Positions 1 to 13,317 of a stretch of DNA of 64,000 nt are shown one piece after another. Under the pieces are notes generated by a model that worked only from the letters and a program-made list of their open reading frames with translations, was not told the DNA's origin and did no database searches. The position numbers and the translations under genes were made by a program. Source of the stretch: Anagrus nilaparvatae (taxonomy: Eukaryota; Arthropoda; Insecta; Hymenoptera; Mymaridae); assembly GCA_022575985.1 (NCBI GenBank), contig JAKSXM010000107.1, positions 6,014,001-6,078,000 on the forward strand, given 5' to 3'. Each line of letters opens with the position of its first letter. The stretch's first letter is position 1.

Positions 1-2635
1 ATTATCCAGGAATTAAATTTTCATCTAACAATTTTTTCTCTGTAAATATTAAAACTCAAATCTAATCCCAGGCATATTTTAATTTTACTAAAACTGAGTT
101 AATCCAAAAAAAGAGAGAGAGAGAAAATATTGTTAAAGTACTTAAAATTAAAGTACATTTAAATAAATGATGAAAAAAGGGGAATTTTACAAGTTAGCAG
201 AAAGCTTTTACTTAACGTGTAATATCTCTACAATTAATTTATACCTTTTGCAAAAAGAGTTACTTGAGCTTAAAGCATTCGTTGAAAATCCTCTCTCTCT
301 CTCTCTTTATTTGAGTAACAAGATAATGGAGCAAGATAATAATTCTTTTATACAGTCGTTATTATTTATATTTAAAAAGCTTATTACACGATTATCTACT
401 TTTAAAGCTTATTTTTATTGCGTTTTACTCTTTGATCGGGCTTTCTTAAGCTCTGCTGGATTTTTAAGTATTCATTTTTTTCATATTAGAAAATTAAAGA
501 AAGAACACCGAGTGCATAAAAAAATGTTCCATTAAAAATTATTAAACTTTGTAAATAAAAAGTTTTTCTTTAAAGAAAAAAAAGTTTGTAAATAAATTTT
601 TTTTCCTTAGAATTCCTGAATAAAAAAAGTTGAAAAATTATTTTTTAAATAATAACGAGATAAACTTTAACGTCAGGATAATAAATGATATGTTGAACCT
701 CTGGAGGCAATTTCGGATAGTTTAGAATGGGAATTATTTAGGAATAATCGATTTTCTAGATACTGCTTTGAGAAATAATTTTATGGATGACGCATTGGTC
801 ATTTTACTCGGTTTAATAGTTGCTGATGACAGACGAATATTCAGGACGTCAAATTATCTCGAGAATTACTTCGATGCAGTTTGCCAAATATCCAATTTAA
901 TGTCACACGCATTTTACTAAAAAAAGTTTTATTTTTTAAAAATATTGCTGTCCTCGATTATTGATTTTTTTTTTAGCCTATCTGATTTTTAATTTGTCGT
1001 TTGCAGGATTCGAATTTATGATTGATAAAATTTTAATAATCTCGTTTGTTAATCTGTCTTTTAATGAAATTGCAAATTTTTTCAATATTTTAAAAAAAAA
1101 AGTATTTTAAAATTGTCGCATTGAAAAAATGTGCATCTGTCGCATAGCACGATTCTGTATCCGGTTTTTCATTATTTTAAAAACTAAATTAATGAATTAA
1201 CGGGAAGTTAATTAAAATCGTAAAACAAATATTTAAGCGATTTTATGATTAGTTAACTAAAAAATTAAATAAAATTTAATTAAACAAAATTTTATTTTTT
1301 ATTCACGTAAATTAACACCCGAGCAGAAAAAATTTTTATTGTCAAATTGACCGATAAGAGGAGACAATAGCGAGATATTATTGTAAAGCAATAACTGAAA
1401 TAATATATTATCAAGTTTCGATTATATTATTTTCCATATTATACGAATTTTATTTATTGTCTTGCAACTTTTACTATCGAGATTTCAAACCTGAATTTTT
1501 ATGAGCAAAGAAAAATATTAACTTTTTTACCTTACGTGTATTATAAATTTTAGTTTGCATGTATCTAAAAATTTTTATGCTTTGAAGTATACGTGATATG
1601 AATTATTTATAATTTTCGGGTTGTATATTAGCCTGGGGGTTACGAAAAATTTTTTTAGTCAATTTTGGACCAAAATTTAGTAAATTCGGTAATTATGAAA
1701 TTTTTAAAGAAAATTCGTTTGGGTTGAAAATTGGTAACGAAAAAAATCATCGAGAAACTTCCGAAATTCGTGTAAAAATGTAAATTTTTGAAAAATAACT
1801 ACCGAGCTAATATACACGGTCACATAAACCTTTTAGCTTATATTTTTATTTATTTATTTATTTATTTATGTTGAGAGTTATGTCAAGTAGTTTATTGTAA
1901 AATATTGTACTATTTCTTTACTTTTTTTATTAATAAATTTTATATGGCTTTTTTTCATCAAAATATGAAACTTAATCGAAAAAAGCGACATACCAAAAGT
2001 ATTTGCACTTTTTACGTGGAATTGCCCATATACCTAAACTATTGATTATCTCCACGATTCATAAATATTTTCCTTATTCATCAAAAATTCAAAAAGCAAT
2101 ATTTCAAATTTATTTTCATAAAAAATTGAAATTTTCGTCGTCAAAAAAAAATATTTAAAAAAAATTAATGTAAAATAAGTGTAATTTAGTTATTCCCAAC
2201 AATGCCCGAGGTACATTTATCAATTTTTTTATAAAAAGTTACATAAATATAGCTGAGGGAATATCTCCTGAATTACACGTTAAAATTAAATTTTAAATTA
2301 TTTCGTATAATTTAAATTTATTTCTCCTGTTTTTCATTTTTAATTTATATGAATTTTTTTTATTTTTTACTCGTATTTATATGTTAATGAGATTTTTTTT
2401 AATTTTGGAATAAAATTTTTTTTTTAAATTATTTTTCTTTTAATGTTTTGAGATGAAAAATAGATTAAATGAAAGTCCTAGTTTATTATGAACGTTTTTT
2501 CAATGGGGTCATTAGTTCAAAGTACACTGTCAGAAAATAAATGGCCCCAATTTTAGGTGCCCTAATATTTGCAATTTTGTAAAACAGTAATAAATTTTTA
2601 CATTTTTTAATATTTTACTTATTTTTTTGTTTCAG
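1..2635. other. AT-rich spacer, no gene seen
   Basis: No convincing coding sequence is visible. Short low-complexity tracts occur: GA near 110-123, CT near 290-305 and TTTA repeats near 1845-1870. An open frame at 167-535 has no recognisable domain and codon content like the surrounding spacer. Confidence 0.6.
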
Positions 2636-2941
2636 GTAAGTGTCTCATGCATTCGTAAGATTACTTGGAAAGGGCACAAAATTGAAAATATCCAAGTTAA
2701 GACACCAAAAAATTTCTCAGTTGAAGCTTTTATGGATTTCAGCCCTGTTAAAAATGGCAAAAGTCATGATGCACTTGGTTTTCTGATTTAGGTGGATTTT
2801 AGTAACACTCCTAATGGCCGTTTTTTCGTCAAGCATAATAAAAATTACGCTCTGAATAAACTTAAAAAAACTGACAATTTCCGTAAAAAAGACATAAAAA
2901 AGGATAAAGAATATCTCAATTACGCAAAAAAAACAAGATAA
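2636..2941 (+). pseudogene. possible exon relic, unrecognised protein
   Basis: A pyrimidine-rich tract ending in TTTCAG (to 2635) looks like a splice acceptor. It is followed by 102 codons in one frame, broken only by a TAG at 2789-2791, and closed by TAA at 2939-2941. The reading has plausible amino-acid content (stretches such as KITWKGHKIENIQVKTP and NGRFFVKHNKNYALN) and somewhat higher GC than its surroundings. I do not recognise the family. It could be a decayed exon of a host gene or of a transposon, or chance. No upstream exon was identified. Confidence 0.3.
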
Positions 2942-3972
2942 ATGACGTATATATTAAACTTTTTCCAGGTACATAAGACCATTAACTTCGTGTTAGTCTC
3001 AACATAAACGACGATGGTTAATTTACGTCTTTCTCTATAAAATTTTTTTAACCCAACGACTTTAAAAAGAAAAAAAAAAGGATTACAGGAAGAAATCCAG
3101 ATTGTCTTAATAAAGAAAAAAAACAATGTTATTACTTCTCGAGACCCTTAAAATCGTCCTCTGTAAATCTAGAGAAGTCAATTTTCCATGCGAACTAAAT
3201 CGTCTAGCGTATCTCCGTTTCCTTAAAAAACGCGATTATCTTGAAGAATAAAAAATACTCGAAGAACATTTTTTTTTACTGAAATTTAACGCGTTTTTCA
3301 TGTATCGAAAAATATTTCACGTGATTTGACTTTTATTTTACAAAACAAAGTTTTTTTTTTTGTTTTTATTTCTGTTGAAAATATTTACGAAAAATCATTT
3401 TTCATAAATTTATGCTTTTTAACTATTGAATTTTCTTACTTTTTTTTTATTATTTAAACTTTTTTTAGTTGTATAAAAAAGTTTCTTTTCTTGTTTCTTT
3501 TTGTAGTTTTATAATGTAATTCTTGTAGTTATTTGGAATTTATGTTTTAAAAGTTTATTTATTATTCTTAAGGAAGAAAAATTATTAAAGAGTTTTTTAT
3601 ATTTTGCATAATAAATTCTGTGTTATTAATTGTAAACTGTTGTGAATTCTGAGATGAATTTTACGGTATTAATACAAACAGAAAAGTAATGTGACCGACG
3701 CGACATCTCAAATCCGATGTTAATTTTGCTGGAACTAGCATACAACGCTAGTTCTAATGGGGAGACACACTACATGGTGGCGCTGTGATCAATTAGTTCC
3801 TTAGAGACTCAAAATTACCAGAGACAGTCAGATAGGAGGACCGATTTTGTTTGGACAAAAAAATACATGTATTTTAAATGGGAAAGTCGCCATCTTACCT
3901 AGCAACATTTTTGTGATTGGTTGGCAAAACGGGACCACGTGTGCTTTTGGCTGTCTCTGGTAATCTAGGATC
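2942..3972. other. spacer, no gene seen
   Basis: AT-rich with homopolymer runs. From about 3680 the composition becomes less AT-rich, which may mark an old repeat, but no coding frame or terminal repeat was found. Confidence 0.5.
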
Positions 3973-4090
3973 TCAATTGGTTCCAAAATACATGTAATTT
4001 AATTAATGGGAAGAAAAAAACTAATCGTGACTAATCTTGATTGGCCAGTTTTTTCCTATTTATTTTACATGTATTTCGGAACCAATTGCA
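3973..4090. repeat. short foldback repeat
   Basis: The sequence CAATTGGTTCCAAAATACATG near 3973 returns in inverted form as CATGTATTTCGGAACCAATTG at about 4069-4089, so the roughly 118-bp segment can fold back on itself. A related motif (AAAATACATGTATTTTAAATG) lies just upstream near 3859. Probably a small non-autonomous element. No target-site duplication was established. Confidence 0.5.
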
Positions 4091-7000
4091 TTTTGCGCCC
4101 TCTGCTTCAGTTTTGCGTGCGCCTCCTCATATACGAAATCAGTATTGAATTTACAGATATCGCGTCGGACATATTTTAAATATTTCTTCCCTACCAATCA
4201 GTGTAATGCGCAGATACTATAAGGCTTTTCAGGCTGGTCACGTGATAGGAAAAATAACATGTAATAGATGGGTACTGTCCTTGGATACCCCATATTTAAA
4301 GAATTGTCTCGTGATCAGCCCGAAAACCTTTATTAATGATTTTCTGCGCACTAACAAATTATTTAACGCGCATGCGTTTTTTCTCAAATTTTAGGTTTAT
4401 GTTAATAAATTCTAATTATAAATATGGAATTTATGCAAATAGCGTTCTTGAACTTAGAATCCTTTAAAAATTCTTTTATTATACCGATATGTTTAGAAAA
4501 CCTAATACTTTAATTTTTTCTTTCCGGGTCCATTACACTCAGCGCCCTCTGTTTCAGTTTGGCTTAAACTACCGGAAACCTAACCTGAATTATAAAAAAA
4601 TTCATAATAAATTAAAATCTAAACTTTTAGGCGAAAGCTACTCCCTTTTTACACCAAATAATATCATTTACCCATAAATCTTAGTCCCGCTCAGACAATA
4701 TTATTTACATGAAAATTAAAACAGTCGTAAAATGTCTCCAGATGTAATAGAAAAATCATAAATTTTATTGCCGTATACTAAACCGTCTAATTACCATCGC
4801 AGTACGTTGAAACTCGTATTTACATACGTGCATACTAATACGACATTTTCTTCCATTACTTAGCTTAAACTAGCACGAACGTGTTCGAATAAAAATCAAA
4901 ATTTTTTTAATCTAAATTTTTAAAAGTGTAAATAAATAAAAAAACGTGTTATTTACATTAAAACGTAATAAAAAAAGTCATCTCGACATTTATTAAAAAA
5001 CAAAGCATAAAAATAGAATCTTTTTATCTTAATAATATTTTTTTCTTATAAATTAATTCTATCCCGTAAACAAAACATGACTTTTTATTTTTAAATTAAA
5101 AGATATAAAACTGACTGATTATAATCATAGAGAACGTTTTTGTAATTATCGTCTTTTGAGATGAAAAAGTAGAAATTTTTTGTCTCTTAATTTTAGATAA
5201 TTAAAAGAGAGGATAAAAAGAAATAAACAATTTTTTCTTTTAATTACTTTGATGACTGAATTAACATTGAAATATAATCCTTTTTTCTTCAATTTCCGGA
5301 TTAAAATGTTATTTTCGGTCAAAGACTTAAAAAAAATTTTTAACTCGGTATCACTTTTGCGCTTAAGTGCCTTTTTTTAAAAAAGAAAATATCAGGTATC
5401 CAGGAAAACCTGGAGTAAGAATTTTTATCGAAAAAATTAGGTCATATTTTAGAAAGTAAATTTTTAATTTTTTTTTCTTTGCGTCTCGTTATTATTATTT
5501 TCTAATTTTATTATATTTTATGAAGATAAAAAAAAACTTGAATTATTCTATGTGAACTATATTTTGAAAAGGGTTCTTGTTATGCAGTTTTATCGTATGC
5601 ATGAGATAAATAATAAAATTCTTAATTTAATTATAGTATAGGGTTGTGGTACTGGTTACTGCTGGGTTGGAGTTTTTTAAATTTTTGAGGTTAGGTTTAA
5701 GTTGTGAATTTAACTTTATAGTATAATTAAATTATTATTCTCTTTTTTTAAAAAACTTTATTTAGTGACAATTTAGCTTAGTCAGCGCTCTTCCTTGGAA
5801 CTATTAAAATCAACATAAATTCAGATTAGAAAAAAAGCAATTTATAGTATAAGACACTTCTAATTATTTTTGAAAATATTAATTACTCGTTATCACCCAA
5901 AAGTATCTTACACGACCTGAACGTAAAAACTCTAGAGCAAAATCAGCAACTAAATGTTCTAAAAGCTCTCACTAAAACAAATGCCATAAATTTAAAAATA
6001 ACACTCGAGCAGCGATTATTAGCATTCAGCCAACTACCCCAAAAAATAAACGATTAGAATAATATAAGAAGCTAAAAAAAATGTGTATAAAATTATTTCA
6101 ACAAAGTACCCTACGTAAGTACCCACCCACGCAAAATATATCTCATTCGAATTTAAAATAATATCAGTTAAGAGAGTATATAATATAATGCAGTTAAACA
6201 CACAGTAGCAAAACTTATTATCTACTTTGAGAATGTAACAAGAACCAATGTGTAGTAACTAAGTACTTTAACTAAAACCCGCCCTCTTCTTTCCCCATCT
6301 CGTATTTTAATCAAGTTAGCCTTTTTTATATTAATTTATATTAAGAGCAAAAAATTACACACACACATGCATACTTGTGGTATAAAGAAAATATGCACAC
6401 ACGCCAGTCTCAGCGACTTCCTGCCATCCGTTTAGTACGTACTTCCGGTTACATGGCACGCGCCCATTATTTTTAATATATTTTTTTTTCACCACCTTTT
6501 TTATTATTATTAAGTATAATAAACTTTTTTTTTAATTGTATGTGTGGTCCATATTATATTACTTTTTAGAGTGTGGGTGACAGATGCTTTGGGGTGATTG
6601 ATCGAGTAGGGAGCACTCGAATAACGTAATTAAAAGTTAGTATTTTTTAAAATTTTACAAACTGTTTTTGGTTTAACATGATACTTACTCGTGTTTTACA
6701 AATATCCGAGATTTGATTATTCAGCTTTTTTTTTAATTAAAAATATTTTATTTAGACAGAATTATTCACTTTGATTGTTAAATTAATTTTCTTGAGTTTT
6801 AACTCGATGATACATCATTGTTTTTTGTTTGGATTACGTAATTTAAACAAATTTTTACGTAGGTGTATGTAAAATAATTTTTTTTTCAACGTTAATATTG
6901 CAATAAATTCAAATCAAAAGAGTTTCATTATTTATAATAAAACGAAATATTTTTTTTAACCGAGCAAAAAACAGGAATATATTGAAATTTTTTTATTTAA

Positions 7001-10000
7001 AATTTTTTATAGAATGAATTTATAAATATAAATAGAAATTTTTTTTCTACGTGTATATTTTTAAATAATAATATTGGCTTTTGGAAATATTTATTCGCAA
7101 AAAAATAAATTAAATACTGAGTGATCGTGCCTAAAAATTTAGTTCGTAAGTATCATTGAAAAGCACCCACTCCAGACCGTTCGAAAATAGAGTTGAAAAT
7201 TATATTTATAGGTTATAAATATTGAAAGTTTCCCGAGTTGAAAAAAAGACATAAATTTTCATACTCGGTATTTTCACCTTCTCGCGAACTTGCTCAAACA
7301 TATTTAAATTATTCTCTCGTTTCAGTACATTTCGTTGAATTGAGTGAGAGAAAGAGAGTCATTTTAAATTTAATACTTTTTGAATAATTTACCAACTGGA
7401 GCTTTATGTATCCTGCAAAAACACTCGCACGAACAACGCATCCTAGTTTCTAGTGTGCGAGAGAGACGGAATTATTATAAACCAAAAACGAAACAAAAAT
7501 AAACCAGGCGTATCTATCCGTTTCCTTGAACCGAAAGATTCCACACATTTAAATAAATTTTCTGTATGTACGAAAAAATGTGAAAAAATATTTTCCAACA
7601 TTTATGAAAATTCAATTTTTGAACTTGATTATCATTTGTCTGTATTGAAAAAATCATTAAACAGTTACATATTTCAATTCTAGTAATTTTTATTGTTTCC
7701 TTTACAAGCGGAAATGCGATAATAATGTACTCAAATGAAAAATGTCATTTTAACTTTCTGTATGTTTTTATCTCGGGTACACTCCGCGCTAACAATAAAA
7801 CATATTTTTCAGCTCGCATGGATGACGTTAATACCGTTGTGCCTACTTTTAATTAACTTTTGTATGAGAAAATTTCTGTTTTTACTTCTCTAATTATTAT
7901 GAATTTTTAATTAAATTCCATTATTCTTTATGTAATTATTGTGTCGTTTATGCTGCACACATGGAAAGGTCAAGCTGCGTGGGAAACTTGATTTTGGATC
8001 ACTTATTTGGACCTTCAGCAAATATTTTAGTTTGGTAATTCCATATTTGTCCACCTCGGCGCTAGAGTGTTAAAAAGCATCAAACAATAAACAAAGTTTA
8101 AAAACTGAAAAGAATTCACGTCATCAATCCAAAGTTTGATAATAACCGAAACTATGTAACAATAATACATACCTTGAGAGCTAGAAAATGTTATATAATT
8201 TGTAATGCAGAAAATACTCGAGTAATTTCAAAACTGTAACGTACATGTTAAACAAACTCGTCCTATATTATAATTCAAGAGACACAGAAATGTACATTGG
8301 AATTTCCAAAATTGCAAACTTGTGGTTTAAACATTGTTATTCTCATCTCGTTGTCTTAAAATCTGAACATTCTGCTTTTACATTATAATAATACTCGAGT
8401 CATCATTGAGACGTAACGAATCGTTAAAGCGCGGTCACCCACTCTAACCTGACCACTAGTTGCCCAATCCTGATAAAGCCAGACCTACGATCCGTTTATT
8501 ATTATTATTATATCATTTCCATACCAAATTACGTTTTATGTAAGATTTAGACGGATAAAATATGTATTATTTTTACATTTATTTTTTTTGACATTTTTAT
8601 ACTAAAAACCCACGCCGAACGTATATTTTTTTTAGAATTTTGTTTTTAGATTTTTAAAATAAGTTTTTATTTTTTGGTTTATTTGTGTTTTTAACGGATT
8701 ACAGACTATGCTTTTTTTCTTATTCTAAATATTTATGTTATTTTGTAACTCGAGTCTTGTTGTGTGTGTCAATGTCAGGCTTATACACGATTTTAGAATT
8801 TTCGTGTAAATAATTTATGAAATGAAGAAAAATAAAAATACATTTTTTATATTCAAGACGTTATCATATTTAATTTCCAGTAATAATAAAAATTGTTAAA
8901 ACAAAATTTTCCTTGGATATAATTTGATTATTATTCTTTAAAAATATCATAAATTTATAATTCCAGTCTTTTAGCATACGAAAGAAGAGTAGGTATAAAT
9001 ATTAAAATGAAAATTTCATACTTTTTACTCTTCCTCATCAAGCGTATTTTCCTAGAATTATCATACTAAGAGTATTGCAGTGAATAATAAAAGAGAATTA
9101 GAAAAGCTTATGAAAAATAGAAATATTTTTATTCTCAATAAATGTCAATTTTTTATTACGTTAACCTTTTTCTTTCGAGATGTTCATTTTTTAGGTTAGT
9201 TTTATTGAAAATTTCAAATAAATCTCGTAAAATCTTACCTTACTAGCTAGATTTTATGAATAAAATTTATTCAAAAATAAAATTTCAATATTTTTTCGAT
9301 TTATTTATAAAAAAAGAAATAAATAATTGAAAATATGTCAATACCTAACCTAACTTATTTTTATACTCAACACAACACATGTCAATTATTATCTAGACTA
9401 CTAGAGAGAAACTTTATATTTTTTTCGTATTGAGTAGGCGAATAATATGCAAGAGAGATTGAAGTCTTAAAGAAGAAGATGAATCTTGTCTTTTTCAAGT
9501 AAATCCGTTGGTATGTATAAGATAAAGCTTGGGGTAAGAAAAAGCTCTTTCGCGGAAATACGTGACTTGCGGTGTTGATAACCTCAACGACTATCTATTT
9601 TTTTATTCTAAGCTATTTTTTATCTAAACTGAATTTCTTCTTCTTTTTTTTTTTTAATTAATTTTGGTTTTAAAATGCAATTTTAATTTAGAGATTATTT
9701 GATTTCGTGGAAAAAGTTTTTCTTGGAAATTTTTTCATTATTTTGTTTTTTTTATACCTACCTTTTTGTAACTTTATAAAGTTAAAATGGAAATTAAATA
9801 AATTCAGTAAATTAAAATATAATTAAATATTTTCATTAATTATAATAATTTAGTCAAAGGGATAATTTAATTTAATTATATTTTACAAACAAATTATAAT
9901 CATGTATAATATTAAATTTTCGTTCATTTTATTATTTTGAAATATATGAAATTTTTAAATTTAATTTAATTTTTTAGATATTTTGATGGCCACTTTTCAG

Positions 10001-10999
10001 AAAGTAATTAAATTTTTCTCAGACTACGCCAAAAATTTGTAAAAATTTGAGGTTAGGAATTCGCCATTTTGAATTTTAAAAATCTAATTTCAGAATATAT
10101 AAGTTATAAGTGATCCCAAATACTCAATAGGTGAACTGTAATTTTTGCAAATTTTGGACCTATACTATGGACAAAATATCGTTATTTACTAAAAAGTAAC
10201 CATTGTAAAAAGGGAGTAAACCTTAAAAATCGCTTTTAGTGACCACCCAGAGATCTCACTTACTTCATTAAGTCTTGGATGCAACTAGCAATACTGCCAC
10301 CATTACTAATATAGAAATGTGTCTAATAAAATTAAAATTCGGTATAAATATAACCTGCAAATTTTAAAATGGATTCCTAGAATATGGGTAAAAAAAATTT
10401 CATAAATTTTGGCCCTTAAAATTTGTAGCACGCAAAAACTTAATATGGCTTCGATAAATAAAATAAGTACAAAAAACTACTAATGTATTTCTTATGTTCT
10501 TATGTAAACATGTCAAAAACGTGCATTTACAATCTTTACATAAAATGTTAGTAAAAGGACTTGTAATAAATACGTTATTTTCTTCTTGAAAAGCAATATT
10601 CAATATAAAACTTTATTTATTTACTGAAATTAAAAGTACTTTTACTCTACATTATTTATTTTGATAAACTTTTAGAGCAGTGTTGGAATTCTAGAGTGGA
10701 AAAATTCGATACATTCTTCTAATAAAGGGGAAATTTCATGGAGCATATATTTATTAGATTCTAGGGGCACTAGAGTAGAAATAATTAATTATGACTCAAA
10801 ATCTGTTAAAATTCTGCTCGAGCAGGATTCATAAACTCGCTCCGGAGCAAAATTTTCATTAATTTTTAGTTATGATTACTAAAGTTTAATTTTTTCAACT
10901 CTAGTATCCCCAGAACTCAGTAAAAATAATACTCCATGAAATCGAACCTTAAGATTCCATGACTGTTTCTCTATGTATTCTTTGTTTCAAAAAATTGAT
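4091..10999. other. long AT-rich spacer, no gene seen
   Basis: Several short open frames (for example 4206-4394, 4489-4677, 7453-7683) show no domain, no splice context and no coding-like composition. No tRNA or rRNA was recognised. A GC-richer patch near 8430-8500 was examined and could not be assigned. Confidence 0.5.
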
Positions 11000-11015
11000 G
11001 GCCCTGAAAAGGGCC
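11000..11015 (-). promoter_or_regulatory. histone 3' stem-loop, H2B relic
   Basis: On the minus strand this reads GGCCCTTTTCAGGGCC, a 6-bp stem with UUUC loop that fits the animal replication-dependent histone 3' end recognised by stem-loop binding protein. It lies 24 nt downstream of the stop codon of the H2B tail fragment at 11040-11102. Confidence 0.85.
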
Positions 11016-11039
11016 GATTGAATAATTCTTAATTTTTGC

Positions 11040-11102
11040 TTATTTGGAGCTTGTGTACTTAGTGACTGCTTTGGTGCCTTCACTGACAGCGTGCTTAGCA
11101 AG
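11040..11102 (-). pseudogene. histone H2B C-terminal fragment
   Basis: Minus-strand codons give the last 20 residues of H2B (LAKHAV...YTSSK) and a TAA stop, identical in protein to the two intact H2B genes at 51.7 and 53.5 kb. Homology stops abruptly upstream, so only the tail and its 3' stem-loop remain. This shows that the histone cluster, or a copy of it, once reached this far left of neur. Confidence 0.85.
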
Positions 11103-12550
11103 AGAGTAAAAGACATTTTCTAATATACGTGATTTGATTGGTTATTAAAAGTGGCGCGCGCATAACCTAACTAAATTTCTCTAAAAATTTAAATTATAAA
11201 AATATTATTTTTTCTCACTTATACTTAAATTGCACAAAGGCAAATAAATACATAAACACATTAACTAAAAATCCTCATTAAACTTATTATATATTTTAAA
11301 AATAAATACATAATTAAAAAATGAAGCTAAAAAGTATAATAATAACAAACAATAAACGTTAAAATATAAAAGTAAACAAAGCATATCGCTATTATAGTGC
11401 AGAAAATGTATAAATTTTCACTATATTTACTTTATCTCTCTCTCTCACATACCACAATTATATAATTCACTGTATGCGCATTTATTTTAGTATGAAAATC
11501 ATGTGTATGCATGCATAACAAGTTAGCTTTAATATTATAATACAAAAGGGTACCTATATTATCGTAAAAATTATGCTCTAATGATTATAAATATTTCGTT
11601 TTTTATTAACCAGTTAGTTAGTTGTATTATATTGTCATTTTACTAAATTATTTATCTATATAGACACGTGTCAGTAACACTAAAAAACATATGGTTACGT
11701 TAACGGGGGGTTTTCAAAGTCGTAATCATCAGAAAATGGGATATCACCTGCAAAAAAGAGGGTGGCTTAGCTTTATTTTTTTTTATTCTTATTTTATTGT
11801 ACTTTTTTTATTGTTATTAGACTAATAAGAGAAAATTTGTAGGGTGGTATTTTTATACGCGAGGCTAATAAATGAAATTTACGAAATTATGCATCAACAC
11901 ACTAGGTATAAAAAGGAAGCTACAAGTGGTGTTTTATTCTGAGCGCAACCCTACGCTTTTTTTTTAACTTTTGACTTTTTATTGTCGACGCTTATGTTAT
12001 GCATTTTAATAAATAGGACTTTAATGAGATAATTTATTTATTTATTTTTTCTGCTAAGTCAAATTTTTATTATTTCGAAATAAAAATATTTTTATTTAAT
12101 TAAAAATTTGACCGTACAAAAAAATTTTTTTTTTATTATATGGAAAATTATAATCTATTTTATGCTTTGTAATTCTGGAAACTCGTGCGTGAATATTATC
12201 TACAGCTTTTGAAATAAGCTCGAGTAATAATTTTTTATTCCGCCGGTGCGGCGATGCTTGAATTTCACACCTTTGTTATTTATCATAATATTTATCATGT
12301 ATATTTTTGAAATTTAAATAGAAAAATAGTTGGTTGGTGAAATTTAAATTTTTAGAATTTTTTTAAATTTTTGGTTAAACAAAAACTGGAAATGAACTCA
12401 GGAAAGAGCGGATTAGTTTTCTTTGTTTTTAATTATTTTACCTTGAAATAAGTGGTGCTCAAATCGGTTCTTTAAAAATATTTAAAAAGCCCGAAGATGA
12501 CCACCTCTTAGCAGTAAGAATTGAATGAAATTACGTTTTAAAATTTTGTT
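11103..12550. other. AT-rich spacer, no gene seen
   Basis: No coding frame of note. It contains a TC tract near 11433-11446. The last 50 bp before the next stem-loop resemble the corresponding flank of gene D near 18.8 kb. Confidence 0.5.
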
Positions 12551-12566
12551 GGCCCTGAAAAGGGCC
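12551..12566 (-). promoter_or_regulatory. histone-type 3' stem-loop of gene A
   Basis: GGCCCTTTTCAGGGCC on the minus strand, 50 nt after the stop codon of gene A. An additional small hairpin (ACTTGAT/ATCAAGT, 12586-12609) sits between stop and stem-loop. Confidence 0.85.
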
Positions 12567-12616
12567 GATTGTTAATATTTAACAAACTTGATAATTTTTA
12601 AAATCAAGTGTATCAG

Positions 12617-13261
12617 TTAAATGATAGTGCAGAGTTTTTGGTTCGCCCTGAACCACGGCTTATTTCGGATTTCTTGTTGAATCTCCTTGGACATGTGTCT
12701 ACCGTATTTTTGGAAATTAATCATAAATGCTTGGGTAACCAGTTTTCTCAGCTTGCTAACATTTACTGTTTGTCCATGGTCATCGAGAACACTACTTTCC
12801 ATCCAAGAAGATTCCTCTTCCCACCAGGTGTCGATCAACCAAAGGAGAGCTTTACTCAGAAATAATTTGCCGTTTTCAAGTTCTTTGTTGGATGCATTAA
12901 GTTGACTGTTGATTTTGAAAAATTCCAAAATTTCTTCATCTTCTTTAAGCATGACCTTGGAGAGGTTTGATTTTCCAAAGATATAATTCAACGTGTTTCT
13001 GCATAACTCATGGGGTATGGTATCGCCATGAGGAGCAAAAATTAAATACTTCATGTTCGTTAAGCAATTGAACATGAATTTAATCAAATGCACTTGAGTA
13101 TCGGACATCAAAAATATTATTTCTAATAAATTTGCAGAAATAAACCATCTTAATTTCTCAAAGTTTTCAACTTGATCTGAAAACTTTTTATATTTCAGAG
13201 AGTATCTGATGTCTTGAATTATCGTAGAAATTTCTCCGGGAGTATCGATTATAAGCTTCAT
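12617..13261 (-). CDS. CaaX-box protein with histone-type 3' end (gene A)
   Basis: Intact, intronless frame of 214 codons. I do not recognise the family; no known domain is apparent. Shared landmarks with genes B-F are an IRYS motif near residue 20, LMSDTQV near 55, an LLWLIDTWW block in the second half, LRKLVTQ, a GRHMSKE block and a basic tail ending in CTII. The C-terminus fits a CaaX prenylation signal, so membrane attachment is inferred. I chose the Met at 13259-13261 because it aligns with the starts of B, C and D; the upstream in-frame ATG at 13316-13318 overlaps the TATA box and is unlikely to be transcribed. This is the most divergent copy. Confidence 0.75.
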   Translation of the reverse strand: MKLIIDTPGEISTIIQDIRYSLKYKKFSDQVENFEKLRWFISANLLEIIFLMSDTQVHLIKFMFNCLTNMKYLIFAPHGDTIPHELCRNTLNYIFGKSNLSKVMLKEDEEILEFFKINSQLNASNKELENGKLFLSKALLWLIDTWWEEESSWMESSVLDDHGQTVNVSKLRKLVTQAFMINFQKYGRHMSKEIQQEIRNKPWFRANQKLCTII

Positions 13262-13317
13262 GATGAATATTTGACGATTTCTCCAAACGTACTGAGTTTT
13301 TTGTCTCTTAGTACTCA

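Noticed and set aside
8430..8500. Possible tRNA or SINE in a GC-richer patch
   Set aside because: No cloverleaf arms or B-box/T-arm motif could be placed.
12608..12905. Plus-strand frames opposite gene A
   Set aside because: Shadow frames of gene A; equivalent shadows lie opposite C, D and F.
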